In this document: in pieces, positions 52,051 to 60,495 of the stretch
Layout: every line of letters begins with the position of its first letter
Numbering within the stretch: position 1 is the first letter of the stretch
Origin: Victivallis sp. Marseille-Q1083
Lineage (GTDB): Bacteria; Verrucomicrobiota; Lentisphaeria; Victivallales; Victivallaceae
Length of the DNA: 64,000 nucleotides
Reading direction: 5' to 3'
Assembly: GCF_903645315.1 (NCBI RefSeq)
Contig: NZ_CAHJXL010000001.1
Location: 2,883,501 to 2,947,500, forward strand
The notes under the pieces: model-generated
The model's database searches: none
Told to the model about the DNA's origin: nothing
Seen by the model: only the letters and a program-made list of their open reading frames with translations
Translations under genes and position numbers: made by a program

Positions 52051-52760
52051 TGGGCCGCTTCCTCGGTTGAACGGTAATGGTTGAATTCTTCCGCGGTGAA
52101 CAAGCCGCCGAAGTTGACATTCCAGTTGGTCAGTTGGTCATCCTGGGCGTAGCCGCAGATGACGACCAGACGTTCGCCGGCCGGCCAGACCATCGAAAAC
52201 TGCTGCAGCCTGGACAAATCGGATTGCGGTTCATCGCTCGGCAATGGGGTTTTGAATTCCGGCGGGAAGGTGGTTTTGACGATTTCCGGATTGGCGAAAC
52301 GCGCCGAATTCGCTTCCGCCGAACTCAGTTGATTGAACAGATTGTTCCACAGATAGGTTCTGGCCTTCTGCACAGCGCTGATCCATTTGCGGTCGACCGG
52401 TTCGAATTTCTTGCGAATCAACCGGTTTGGGGACCAGTTATACATATTTTTGTTGCTGACGCCATAGACGAGATAGGCTTCCTCTTGCCCGGGAATCAAC
52501 CAGGTGATGCAAACCTGGCTCAGCTCGGAGGACAACTGCATTTCGCCGACCAGGTTGTTCTGGGCGAGAATGTTGCCGAACAGGAAAACCGGCGGATTGA
52601 AGGTGACGAATTCCCGCTGATCCCGGGTCAGCTCCGGCGATTCTTCCAGCAGGAATTCGCGGGCGCGCCGGGCCGCCTGGTTCTGGTAATATAAATTGGA
52701 TTGACAGCCGGCGGCCAGACCGACCGCCATTGTCAGCAGCAACCACGACAGTATTTTCAT
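52047..52760 (-). CDS. Hypothetical lipoprotein coupled to yicC
   Basis: A 237-residue lipoprotein of unknown function. MKILSWLLLTMAVGLAAGC gives lipidation Cys19. The mature part, with YYQNQAARRAREFLLEESPELT, EFVTFNPPVFLFGNILAQNN and WPAGERLVVICGYAQDDQL, has alternating strands and no motif I recognise. No good ribosome site is visible before the ATG. It overlaps yicC by four bases, so the two form an operon, although a link between an envelope lipoprotein and an RNase is not obvious. Confidence 0.75.
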   Translation of the reverse strand: MKILSWLLLTMAVGLAAGCQSNLYYQNQAARRAREFLLEESPELTRDQREFVTFNPPVFLFGNILAQNNLVGEMQLSSELSQVCITWLIPGQEEAYLVYGVSNKNMYNWSPNRLIRKKFEPVDRKWISAVQKARTYLWNNLFNQLSSAEANSARFANPEIVKTTFPPEFKTPLPSDEPQSDLSRLQQFSMVWPAGERLVVICGYAQDDQLTNWNVNFGGLFTAEEFNHYRSTEEAAQ

Positions 52761-53058
52761 AACTAATTTGATCCAATGCGTTGATGTCAGTCAATAACGA
52801 TTGCAAAATATAGTCTTGAATTGAAAGCTTGTCAATGAGGATCGCCGGGCAACTCACCGTTATTTTCGCCGGGCGGCGGCAAAAAATGACGGAATCGGAT
52901 TGTAAAATGGAAATTCGGCATTACATTTTTCCCAATCCTGGAATTCCGTGCGGTGCCGACAGGCATCGATTGATTCCTGCCGCGGCCCGGCTGGCAGCCG
53001 AAGCGGATTGGCCGGGATCCCAACCCGATACAAATACAACTGGAAAGCTGGAAACAAT

Positions 53059-54150
53059 ATGCCTTTTGAACATGGATCTTTCACCGTCAGCATTTTTGAA
53101 TTGCGCGATGCGTTGCCGGACAACTATCTGGAACTGTTCGCCGCCCAGACGGCCGGCATGCTGGACAATGTCAAGGACGAGCCGCAAATCGGCTGGGTCA
53201 GCGGCCGCCATCTGCTGGAGAACAACATCGAGGAAAAGACCGCTTTGCGCGGCGGCTGCCTGTATTTGAACCTGCGCAAGGCGGAGCGCAAGATGCCGGC
53301 TTCGCTGCTGAATGCGATCTGCAAGCGTGAAGAGCTGATCTACCTGCAGGCGAACAACGCGCAGTTCGTTTCCGGCAAAGTGAAAAAACAGATTCGCGAG
53401 GAGGCGCTGGAAAAACACCTGATGAAGATGCCGCCGCAGATTGCCGGGGTGCCGCTGGTCGTCGACCTGGCGACCAGGAGCATGTACGTCGGCGCTTCTT
53501 CGCCGACGCAGATCGACGATTTCATCGGTTTCTTTTTCAAGACCACCAACGTCGAGCCGCTGCAGTTGACTCCGGCGTCGCTGCTGGAAACGATGTTTCA
53601 GACGACGCTGAGTTCCTTTCCGTCGATCCGCTTTGCGGAGGAGTGCGACGACGAGCCGGCGCCGGGCCGGGATTTTCTGACCTGGCTGTGGTATTACAGC
53701 GAAACGGCCGGCAAATTGTCGCATCCGCAGTATGGCGAATTCGATCTGTTGATCGAAGCGCCGGCGACTTTCGCCTTTACCGCCGAGGCGCGCGGTGCGG
53801 CGGAAACTTCGATCAAAAAAGGCGGCAGTCCGTTGCGCAGCGCGGAAGCCAAAGCGGCGCTGACGGTCGGAAAAAAAGTGAAGAAGGCGAAATTTTCGCT
53901 GACGCGCGGTGACGATATCTGGAGCGGCGTCTTCGATGCCGACCGCTTCTCGTTCAGTTCTTTCAATCTGCCGGAAGGGGAAAACCTGGAGCCGGAGAGC
54001 CGTTTTGCCGAGCGGATGCTCAATTTGTTCATTTTTCAGGAAGCGTTGAAGCTCTATTTTCATAAATTTGCCGAATCGCTGTTGTCGATGAGCTGGCCGG
54101 AGGAGGAGAAAAACATCCGGCGCTGGGTTAAAGAACGCGATTCGATTTGA
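53059..54150 (+). CDS. RdgC-like recombination-associated protein
   Basis: A 363-residue cytoplasmic protein. The start at 53059 opens MPFEHGSFTVSIFELRDALPD; the frame is open further upstream without a site. GWVSGRHLLENNI, LYLNLRKAERKMPASLLNAI and the helix K-QIREEALEKHLMKMPPQIAGVPLVVDLATRSMYVGASSPTQIDDF follow the layout of RdgC, the ring-shaped DNA-binding protein that limits RecA. The C-terminal half is divergent and about 60 residues longer than in E. coli (303 residues). RdgC is best known in Proteobacteria, so this is a distant member. It is followed after 10 bases by a DUF486 gene. Confidence 0.72.
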   Translation: MPFEHGSFTVSIFELRDALPDNYLELFAAQTAGMLDNVKDEPQIGWVSGRHLLENNIEEKTALRGGCLYLNLRKAERKMPASLLNAICKREELIYLQANNAQFVSGKVKKQIREEALEKHLMKMPPQIAGVPLVVDLATRSMYVGASSPTQIDDFIGFFFKTTNVEPLQLTPASLLETMFQTTLSSFPSIRFAEECDDEPAPGRDFLTWLWYYSETAGKLSHPQYGEFDLLIEAPATFAFTAEARGAAETSIKKGGSPLRSAEAKAALTVGKKVKKAKFSLTRGDDIWSGVFDADRFSFSSFNLPEGENLEPESRFAERMLNLFIFQEALKLYFHKFAESLLSMSWPEEEKNIRRWVKERDSI

Positions 54151-54160
54151 GGCGGGTCCG

Positions 54161-54541
54161 ATGTTGGAGAGTTTGAAAGCAATCTGGTTTTCGCCGGTGA
54201 CGCGGACGGTCCTGCTGCTGGTCATGAGCAATGTTTTCATGACTTTCGCCTGGTACGGCCATCTGAAAAATCTCAGCCAGAAACCGTGGTACATCGCCGC
54301 CGTCATCAGTTGGGGAATCGCCTTTTTCGAATACATGCTGCAGGTGCCGGCCAACCGTATCGGCCATCAGCCGGGCGTCCTGACCCTGCCGCAGTTGAAG
54401 ATTTTGCAGGAGGTCATTACCCTCAGCGTTTTCGTGCCGTTCGCGCTGCTTTATATGGGCGAATCGATCCGCTGGAATCATATCTGCGCCGGAATCTGCC
54501 TGATTCTGGCGGTGATTTTCATCTTCGCGTTTAAAAATTGA
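54161..54541 (+). CDS. DUF486-family small membrane protein (DMT-like)
   Basis: A 126-residue inner-membrane protein with four hydrophobic segments. SNVFMTFAWYGHLKNLSQKPWYIAAVISWGIAFFEYMLQVPANRIG and QLKILQEVITLSVFVPFA are characteristic of DUF486, small relatives of drug/metabolite transporters. It probably acts as a dimer; the substrate is unknown. It begins 10 bases after the RdgC-like stop codon, preceded by GAGGCGGG, and so is in one operon with it. Confidence 0.92.
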   Translation: MLESLKAIWFSPVTRTVLLLVMSNVFMTFAWYGHLKNLSQKPWYIAAVISWGIAFFEYMLQVPANRIGHQPGVLTLPQLKILQEVITLSVFVPFALLYMGESIRWNHICAGICLILAVIFIFAFKN

Positions 54542-54592
54542 TTCATCGTTTTTAGCGGTCGGGAAAACGGCCCGGCGCCGGCCTGTCATTTT

Positions 54593-56140
54593 TCAGGCAC
54601 CGCAGATGCGGGGCATCGGCATCGGTTCGATAGCCATATCCGCCTGCAGGAATTCCAGCAGCAGTTGCTGCTTCAGCATCTGGCATTCCGGCTTGTCCCA
54701 GAGATTTGTCAACTCGCCGGGATCGTCCCGCAAATCGAACAGTTCGCCATAGGACGCATTCAAATAAACGGTGATTTTGTAACGGTCGTTGACGAGTGTT
54801 TTGGCGTAGAACGTCGTCGGGTTGTGATGGTTTTCGATGATCACATGGCGGCGGGCCTGCGCATGGTCGCCGCACCAGTTGCCATAGCGGTTCAGTCCGG
54901 TCATGAACCGGGGGACCGGCAGGCCGGCGAACGCGAGCATCGTCGGCGCCAGGTCGACGGTCGATTGCAAATCGGCGCTGGTTGCGCCGGACGGAATGAC
55001 GCCGGGCAGCGCGGCGATCAGCGGAACGCGCAGCAGATCGTCGTAATGGTGCATCGCTTTGTAGACCAGGCCGTGCTGGCCGAGAAAATCGCCGTGGTCG
55101 GTGGTGAAAATCACCAGCGTGCTTTCGGTCAGGCCGCGTGCGTCGAGCTGGTCGAGAATTTTACCGATATAGGCGTCGAGCATCGTCACCATGCCATACA
55201 TGGTGGCGATATTTTTCGCTCTGGTTTCCCGGTCGAGCAGGTGGGAGCCGGCGCCGTGCAGCGCGTTGCAGCCTTCGTCGGTCCGGTAGGCGCTGAAATC
55301 CGGATTTTCCTGCCGGGTCATCGCGAAATGCGGCGGTTTGTCGTCGAATTCGCCCGGCGTGAATTCCGGGACGGTGACCTGTGCCGGATCGTACAGGCTG
55401 GCATAGGGCTCCGGCACCATATAGGGCGGGTGCGGATCGAAGAAACTGGCCCACAGGAAGAACGGTTTCCGGTTGGCGGAGAATTCATCGAGCATTGCGT
55501 TGGTGCGTTCGGCAATCCAGGCGTTGTAATGAATTTCCTCCGGGATATCCCAGGGCGCGCCGGGAAGGGGAGAGCGATGCGAGGAGTTGCGCAGCGGATC
55601 TTCCGGCAACTGGTAGCAGGGCACGTTCGGCGAAAAATATTCCCGCCAGTCCGGGTAGCCTTTTTCTGCCATCCAGAGTGCGTAGTGCTGGCCGGCGTGG
55701 CCCTCGTCGGTATGGTTGCGGGCCAGCTCGACATGGTCGAAACCGTAGAACGGCCCGTGGAAGCTCCGCCAGAAATCAAGGTTGTGGAGAAGCGGATAGG
55801 ATTCCAGCGAAGGATATTCCGGCGGCGACAGCAACGGTTGGAAGTGCGCTTTGCCGATCAGAGCGGTCCGGTAGCCGGCTTTCTGGAATTCAGCGTTGAC
55901 GGTCGGCTGATTTTCCATCAATTTGGTGCCGAGGCTGTAGGCTCCATGCTGGCTCGGATAGGTGCCGGTGATCCAACTGCAGCGGGTCGGCGTACAGGTC
56001 GGATTGACGGTATAGGCACGGGAAAAATAACAGCCCCGGGCGGCCAGCCGGTCGAGGTTGGGAGTCCGTACTTCGTCATTGAGAAAGCCGAGGGTGTTCC
56101 AATGCTGCTGGTCGGTGGTGATCAGGAGAATATTTTTCAT
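54593..56140 (-). CDS. Sulfatase with CxPxR active site
   Basis: A 515-residue type I sulfatase. The start at 56140 is 7 bases after AAGGAG; the frame open beyond is a shadow. ILLITTDQQHWNTLGFL with the metal Asp opens it, and the formylglycine Cys49 is in C-T-P-T-R. Other metal and substrate residues are in LIGKAHFQP, ASFFDPHPPYMVPEPY and FTTDHGDFLGQHGL. No signal peptide is seen, so it may be cytoplasmic. It is last in a three-gene operon in which each stop overlaps the next ATG by 4 bases; the gene before it encodes the activating maturase. The sulfated sugar is unknown. Confidence 0.95.
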   Translation of the reverse strand: MKNILLITTDQQHWNTLGFLNDEVRTPNLDRLAARGCYFSRAYTVNPTCTPTRCSWITGTYPSQHGAYSLGTKLMENQPTVNAEFQKAGYRTALIGKAHFQPLLSPPEYPSLESYPLLHNLDFWRSFHGPFYGFDHVELARNHTDEGHAGQHYALWMAEKGYPDWREYFSPNVPCYQLPEDPLRNSSHRSPLPGAPWDIPEEIHYNAWIAERTNAMLDEFSANRKPFFLWASFFDPHPPYMVPEPYASLYDPAQVTVPEFTPGEFDDKPPHFAMTRQENPDFSAYRTDEGCNALHGAGSHLLDRETRAKNIATMYGMVTMLDAYIGKILDQLDARGLTESTLVIFTTDHGDFLGQHGLVYKAMHHYDDLLRVPLIAALPGVIPSGATSADLQSTVDLAPTMLAFAGLPVPRFMTGLNRYGNWCGDHAQARRHVIIENHHNPTTFYAKTLVNDRYKITVYLNASYGELFDLRDDPGELTNLWDKPECQMLKQQLLLEFLQADMAIEPMPMPRICGA

Positions 56141-57273
56141 GAACCGTACTCCTTGGAGGTTTTTCGGGATGAATGCGCGACGGCGGTCTGTCCAGCACGT
56201 TCGGCCAGCAGTTCGAAGCGGCCGATGGTATGGGAATAGAACAGTTGCCAGTCTTCGCACAACGCGCTGCGGCCGTCGGGAAGGCGGTTTTTGGGACAAT
56301 CGCCCAGGCAGAGCGGCAGGAACCGGCAGGACGGACAATGCGGGTTGTGCGGCTCTTTGCGCTGTCCGAAAGCGGCATGGGAGGGCGAACGGAACAACGC
56401 GGCGAAGCCGGTTTCCTGGATGTTGCCGAGGCGCAATTCCGGCCGGACGAAGAAATCGCAGGGGAACAGGTCGCCGTTGCATTCGACGACGAAATAATTG
56501 CGGCAATCGCTGTTCATCGGACAGACGGTGGGAATGCCGGTGGCCAGCCGGGAAATGATCGAGTCGAACAGCCGGATGGAGATGCGTCCGCAATCGCGCG
56601 GATACCATTCGTTGAACAGCCGGCAGAGAAATTCTCCCCATTGACCGGGCGCGAGGGCATACGGCTGTCGCCGGCCGTTCGAGTCGAACTCCACGCAGTC
56701 GATATATTGTTGAAACCGCATGCCCTGATCGCCGAGATAACGGTAAATTTCAACCGGCGAGGCGGCATTGGCGGCGGAAACCAGTGTCAGGATATTGGTT
56801 TCGACCCGATGCCGTTTCAAAATGGCCAGGCCGCGCATCACTTCGGCATGGCTGCCGTTGCCGTTGCCGCTTTTGCGGAAACGGTTGTGCAGCCTGGCCG
56901 GCCCGTCGAGGCTGAGGCCGACCAGAAAGCGATGGGCGGCCAGAAACCTGCCCCAACCGTCGTCGAGCAGGGTGCCGTTGGTCTGCAACGCATTGCTGAT
57001 GGCGCGATTGCCGCCGTATTGCCGCTGCAGCTTCACGGCCAGCTCGAAAAAGGCCCGCCCCGCCAGCGTCGGTTCGCCGCCCTGCCAGCCGAACTGGTGC
57101 AGCGGCAATGGTTCGGCCAGATAGCGGCGGATCACCGTTTCCAGCGTCGTCTTGCTCATCCGCCGCCCGTCGGCCGGGAACAATTCCCGTTTCGGCAGGT
57201 AAAAACAGTACGCGCAACGCAGATTGCAGTCGCCGGAAACCGGTTTGATCAACAAGGAATAGGACGGCGTCAT
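56137..57273 (-). CDS. Anaerobic sulfatase-maturating radical SAM enzyme (anSME)
   Basis: A 378-residue oxygen-independent enzyme that turns the active-site Cys or Ser of sulfatases into formylglycine. The start at 57273 is preceded by GGGCGGG. The radical SAM cluster is C-NLR-C-AY-C at about residues 16-23, followed by QFGWQGGEPTLAG, TNGTLLDDGWGRFL and GLSLDGP. The C-terminal SPASM region has CPMNSDCRNYFVVECNG, DLFPCDFFV and CPSCRFLPLCLGDCPKNR, enough for two more Fe-S clusters. It lies between two sulfatase genes with 4-base overlaps on both sides, which is direct evidence for its targets. Confidence 0.96.
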   Translation of the reverse strand: MTPSYSLLIKPVSGDCNLRCAYCFYLPKRELFPADGRRMSKTTLETVIRRYLAEPLPLHQFGWQGGEPTLAGRAFFELAVKLQRQYGGNRAISNALQTNGTLLDDGWGRFLAAHRFLVGLSLDGPARLHNRFRKSGNGNGSHAEVMRGLAILKRHRVETNILTLVSAANAASPVEIYRYLGDQGMRFQQYIDCVEFDSNGRRQPYALAPGQWGEFLCRLFNEWYPRDCGRISIRLFDSIISRLATGIPTVCPMNSDCRNYFVVECNGDLFPCDFFVRPELRLGNIQETGFAALFRSPSHAAFGQRKEPHNPHCPSCRFLPLCLGDCPKNRLPDGRSALCEDWQLFYSHTIGRFELLAERAGQTAVAHSSRKTSKEYGS

Positions 57274-58685
57274 TTGCCTTTTCCCGCCCAGGGCAGCGAT
57301 GGAACCGGCGTCCGGCCGTTGACCAGTTGGCCGGCTTCGACGTAACCTTCCGGCCGTCCGGCCAATTCCTGAACCAGTCTGTTCCGCCAGAATGCCGTCC
57401 GTTCCGGCCGGGCGGCCGAGAGGTCGTGCCGTTCCTGCGGATCGCCGACGAGATCGAACAACAATTCGCGGCCGCTCTGGCTGAACCAGCAATATTTTTC
57501 GCGGCCGTCGGTCAGCCAGTGGTTGGACCATTCGCCGTAACAGTGTTCTCCGTGCAGGCTGTCGCGCCGGAAGGTTTCATCGAGCAGGCTGTGGCCGTCC
57601 AGGCCGGCCGGAACCGGAATGCCGCAGACCTCGCAGATCGTCGGAAAAATGTCGCATAGTTCAGCGAGCCGCCCGTCGGTCCGGCCGGAGCGGTCCTGCA
57701 ATGGCGGCGGCAAACGCAGCAGGAGCGGGATGCCGGCGCAGCCTTCGAACGGCAGCGCCTTGCGAACCAGCCGGTGATCGTAAAGCAGATCGCCGTGATC
57801 GGAGACGAAAACGATCAGCAAATTGTCCCACAACCGCAGGTCGCCGAGCGCGATGAACAGCCGGTTGAGTTCGTAATCGATGTGGGAAACCGAGGCGTGA
57901 TAAGCCTTTCTGGCCCGGTCGCGGAACGGCGGCTGCGACGGGACCGGATTTTCCACGTTGCCGGCGGTCGACAGAAAACCGCTCCAATCGCTTTCGATTG
58001 GTTCCGGCAGTTCGATCGCATCGTACAGCCGGAGAAACTCCGGCGGCGGGTCCAGCGGCGTGTGCGGCCGGTGGTAGGATACTTTCAGGAAAAATGGTCT
58101 GGTCGGATCGCGCCGTTTCAGAAATTCGATGCTTCTGGAGGTGACCCAGGAGGTCGGATGGTACCGGACATCCCACGGCCAGGGCCGGACCGCATAGCCG
58201 TTGCAGCCGACGCCGCAATCGCCGATATCGGCGTCCGGCCCGAGATGCCGGCGAATGTCCGGCAGATAATCGTCGTATTCGATCGCATCGCGGTATTGCT
58301 GCCGCTTGTCGTGCAGGAAACCGTCATGCAGCACGACGTGGTGAAAACCCAGCAGATTCCGGGCCGGTTCGACGTGCATTTTGCCGACGCATTGGGTGTG
58401 ATACCCGGCGGCGGCCAGCGTGCCGGCCAGCGTGGTCGGATAGCGCCATTCCACCCGGGAGTCGTAACCGGTAAAGCCGTGACGGTCCGGCCGCAGGCCG
58501 GTCATCAGGGCCGCCCGGGCGGCAATGCAGCTCGGACAGGCGGAATAGGCCCGGGAAAAGTTGATGCCTTCCCGGGCCAGTTGGTCGAGGTGCGGCGTGT
58601 GAAGGTCGTCCGAACCGTTGACGCCCAGCGCGTCGCGCCGCATCTGGTCGACGACGATCAATAGGACATTGGGGCGGTTGTTCAT
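57270..58685 (-). CDS. Sulfatase with CxAxR active-site variant
   Basis: A 471-residue type I sulfatase, first of the three-gene operon. NVLLIVVDQMRRDALGVNG opens it. The motif aligned with the usual C-x-P-x-R is C-I-A-A-R with Cys53 as formylglycine precursor, a less common C-x-A-x-R form. Other conserved parts are CVGKMHVEP, SYHRPHTPLDPPPEF and VFVSDHGDLLYDHRLV. No signal peptide is visible. The stop overlaps the maturase start by 4 bases. AAGGAACC precedes the ATG. The target sugar sulfate is unknown; the pair of different sulfatases suggests stepwise desulfation of one glycan. Confidence 0.94.
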   Translation of the reverse strand: MNNRPNVLLIVVDQMRRDALGVNGSDDLHTPHLDQLAREGINFSRAYSACPSCIAARAALMTGLRPDRHGFTGYDSRVEWRYPTTLAGTLAAAGYHTQCVGKMHVEPARNLLGFHHVVLHDGFLHDKRQQYRDAIEYDDYLPDIRRHLGPDADIGDCGVGCNGYAVRPWPWDVRYHPTSWVTSRSIEFLKRRDPTRPFFLKVSYHRPHTPLDPPPEFLRLYDAIELPEPIESDWSGFLSTAGNVENPVPSQPPFRDRARKAYHASVSHIDYELNRLFIALGDLRLWDNLLIVFVSDHGDLLYDHRLVRKALPFEGCAGIPLLLRLPPPLQDRSGRTDGRLAELCDIFPTICEVCGIPVPAGLDGHSLLDETFRRDSLHGEHCYGEWSNHWLTDGREKYCWFSQSGRELLFDLVGDPQERHDLSAARPERTAFWRNRLVQELAGRPEGYVEAGQLVNGRTPVPSLPWAGKGK

Positions 58686-58884
58686 AGCGAAGGTTCCTTG
58701 AAAATTTTCAGTGTCCGAGGCGGGTGGCTCCGGCCCGCCGCGGCCGGTCCCGCTGTTGGAAAAAATCTTGGCCGGGATTTGTCCTCCGGAGCATTTCCGC
58801 CATCGTCAGGCCGATACGGCGGTCGAAAATGCCGGACCGGAGGAGTGGTTTCAAGTTTATTGTCCGGATGCCGTTTTTACCGGG

Positions 58885-60204
58885 TCAGTCGGCGTGTTGC
58901 GACATCGCCTTTTCGATCCGCTGCGGGATGTCGCTGTTTTCAAGCGGTTCGGCGAAGAGTTCGCACCCCGGTCCGGCGGCGTTGGTGATGATCTTGGCGC
59001 CCGAGTGACCGCCGGTCGTATAAGCGATGCCGAGCCGGGCGTCCCGGCAACGGAATGCCGCCCGCAAACCGTCGTCGAGGTGTTCGGCCAACCCGCTTTG
59101 ATCGGCATCGGTTCCGCCGAGCGCGGTGATGACCGTCTGGCGTTCCACGGCGGTGAACGGCTGCTGCGCCAGCCCCAATTGGTCTTCGAAAAATTCGACC
59201 AATCCGGCGGCGGTGGTCAATTTGCTGTCCTTCAGCCGTTGCCTGGCTTCCCCGGCGATTGCGCCGATTTCCTGTTTTTGAAGCCGCAGCAGCGGCAGCA
59301 GCGCCGCTTTCATCTGGTCGATGTTCAGGCCGCCGGTTTCATGGTCGGCGGTGACGATCAGCAGGGTTTCCTGCGGGTGCAGCGCCTGAAAGGCCAATCC
59401 GGCCTGGACGGCTTCGTCCAGCGCCACCACTTCGTGGATCAGTTTGCCGGCGTCGTTGCTGTGCCCGGCGTAATCGGTGTGGCCATTTTCCACCATCAGA
59501 AAGAAGCCGTCCGGATTGTATAATTGCGCGATGGCCGCCCGGGTGTGTTCGGCCAGCGTCGGGCGGGAGGATGCCTGTTCGGTCGTCCAGCGGGTGAACG
59601 GCTGGGCGACGGCGTAAACCTTATCGCTGTCCGGCAATCGGGTTAGCGCGTCGTTGGCGGCGATGACCGTGTAACCGTTGTCTTGCAGCATTGCGTAACT
59701 GGCTTCGGCGTTGCCGGCCAGCGCCGCGCCGCCGAGGTAATCGACGCCGGTGGCCGGAATTTCGGCGGCGATCTCATCGAGCATCGAACGGGACGGCTGG
59801 TGGGCGTAATGCGCCGCCGGCGTGGCGTCGTTGAGCGGGCTGGAGGAGACCAGGCCGACTTTGAAGCCGCGTTCTTTCAGGCGGGCCGCCAGGCTTGCGA
59901 CCGGCCGGAGTTCATGGTCCATGCCGATAACGCCGTTGTTGGTTTTGACGCCGCAGGCGATTGCCGTGCCGCTGGCGGCGGAATCGGTGACCGTCCCTCC
60001 GTAATTGTCGGTGCCGGTCCGCGCCGCAGTCGGCAATGTGCTCATCATCAGCTTCCGGCCCAGCAGCGTTTCGGTCAACTCCCGTTGCGCCGGTCCGAAG
60101 CCGTCGCCGATAAACAGCAGCACATACTTGATTTCCGCCTGCGCGCCGGCGGCGACCAGCAGCAGCAACAGCGCCAGTCCGAATTTATGAAACCGTGTAC
60201 TCAT
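58885..60204 (-). CDS. Secreted alkaline phosphatase
   Basis: A 439-residue periplasmic phosphomonoesterase with signal peptide 1-23 (ending AQA). AAGGAGGAAAAC stands directly before the ATG. LLFIGDGFG gives the first metal Asp34. The nucleophile Ser75 is in VTDSAASGTA; FLMVENGHTDYAGHSND, VTADHETGG and AYTTGGHSG complete the metal sites. It lacks the Arg of the E. coli S-A-R-x-x motif, having Ser-Ala-Ala-Ser, so it belongs to a different subgroup. It may free phosphate from sugars made by neighbouring glycosidases. No pho box was recognised. Confidence 0.94.
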   Translation of the reverse strand: MSTRFHKFGLALLLLLVAAGAQAEIKYVLLFIGDGFGPAQRELTETLLGRKLMMSTLPTAARTGTDNYGGTVTDSAASGTAIACGVKTNNGVIGMDHELRPVASLAARLKERGFKVGLVSSSPLNDATPAAHYAHQPSRSMLDEIAAEIPATGVDYLGGAALAGNAEASYAMLQDNGYTVIAANDALTRLPDSDKVYAVAQPFTRWTTEQASSRPTLAEHTRAAIAQLYNPDGFFLMVENGHTDYAGHSNDAGKLIHEVVALDEAVQAGLAFQALHPQETLLIVTADHETGGLNIDQMKAALLPLLRLQKQEIGAIAGEARQRLKDSKLTTAAGLVEFFEDQLGLAQQPFTAVERQTVITALGGTDADQSGLAEHLDDGLRAAFRCRDARLGIAYTTGGHSGAKIITNAAGPGCELFAEPLENSDIPQRIEKAMSQHAD

Positions 60205-60437
60205 GTTTTCCTCCTTGAAATTAAATTTGTCTTGAAAGAAAATTCAATCTATGCAGTTCCGGCGGCGGCTTCGGCACGATCTTCTTCCGCGGCGCCATCC
60301 CAGACTGCCGCCGCGAATACCGCTTCATCTTCCAAGGTGCATTTCATGATCGTCCGATCCGATTTCCGGGATATGCTCCGCATCCAAGAATACCATCTTT
60401 TCGGCCGGGTTGCAAATTCAGTCGGGTATTTTTGACG

Positions 60438-60475
60438 ATAAAAAAAGATCCGGATCCTGCCAACGGATCCGGATC
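60438..60475 (-). terminator. Rho-independent terminator after the DUF4091 gene
   Basis: On the minus strand GATCCGGATCC (60475-60465) pairs with GGATCCGGATC (60457-60447) around a 7-base loop and runs into TTTTTTATC. It lies 20 bases after the stop codon. Confidence 0.9.
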
Positions 60476-60495
60476 GAATCGCGGGACGGCAGATG

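Noticed and set aside
52761-53058. GC-rich 298-base interval before the RdgC-like gene as a structured RNA (SRP or 6S)
   Set aside because: It lacks the conserved SRP core and no other RNA-family signature was visible.
60249-60347. 32-codon acidic frame on the minus strand between the DUF4091 and alkaline phosphatase genes
   Set aside because: No clear ribosome site and Ala/Glu-rich composition expected by chance at this GC content.
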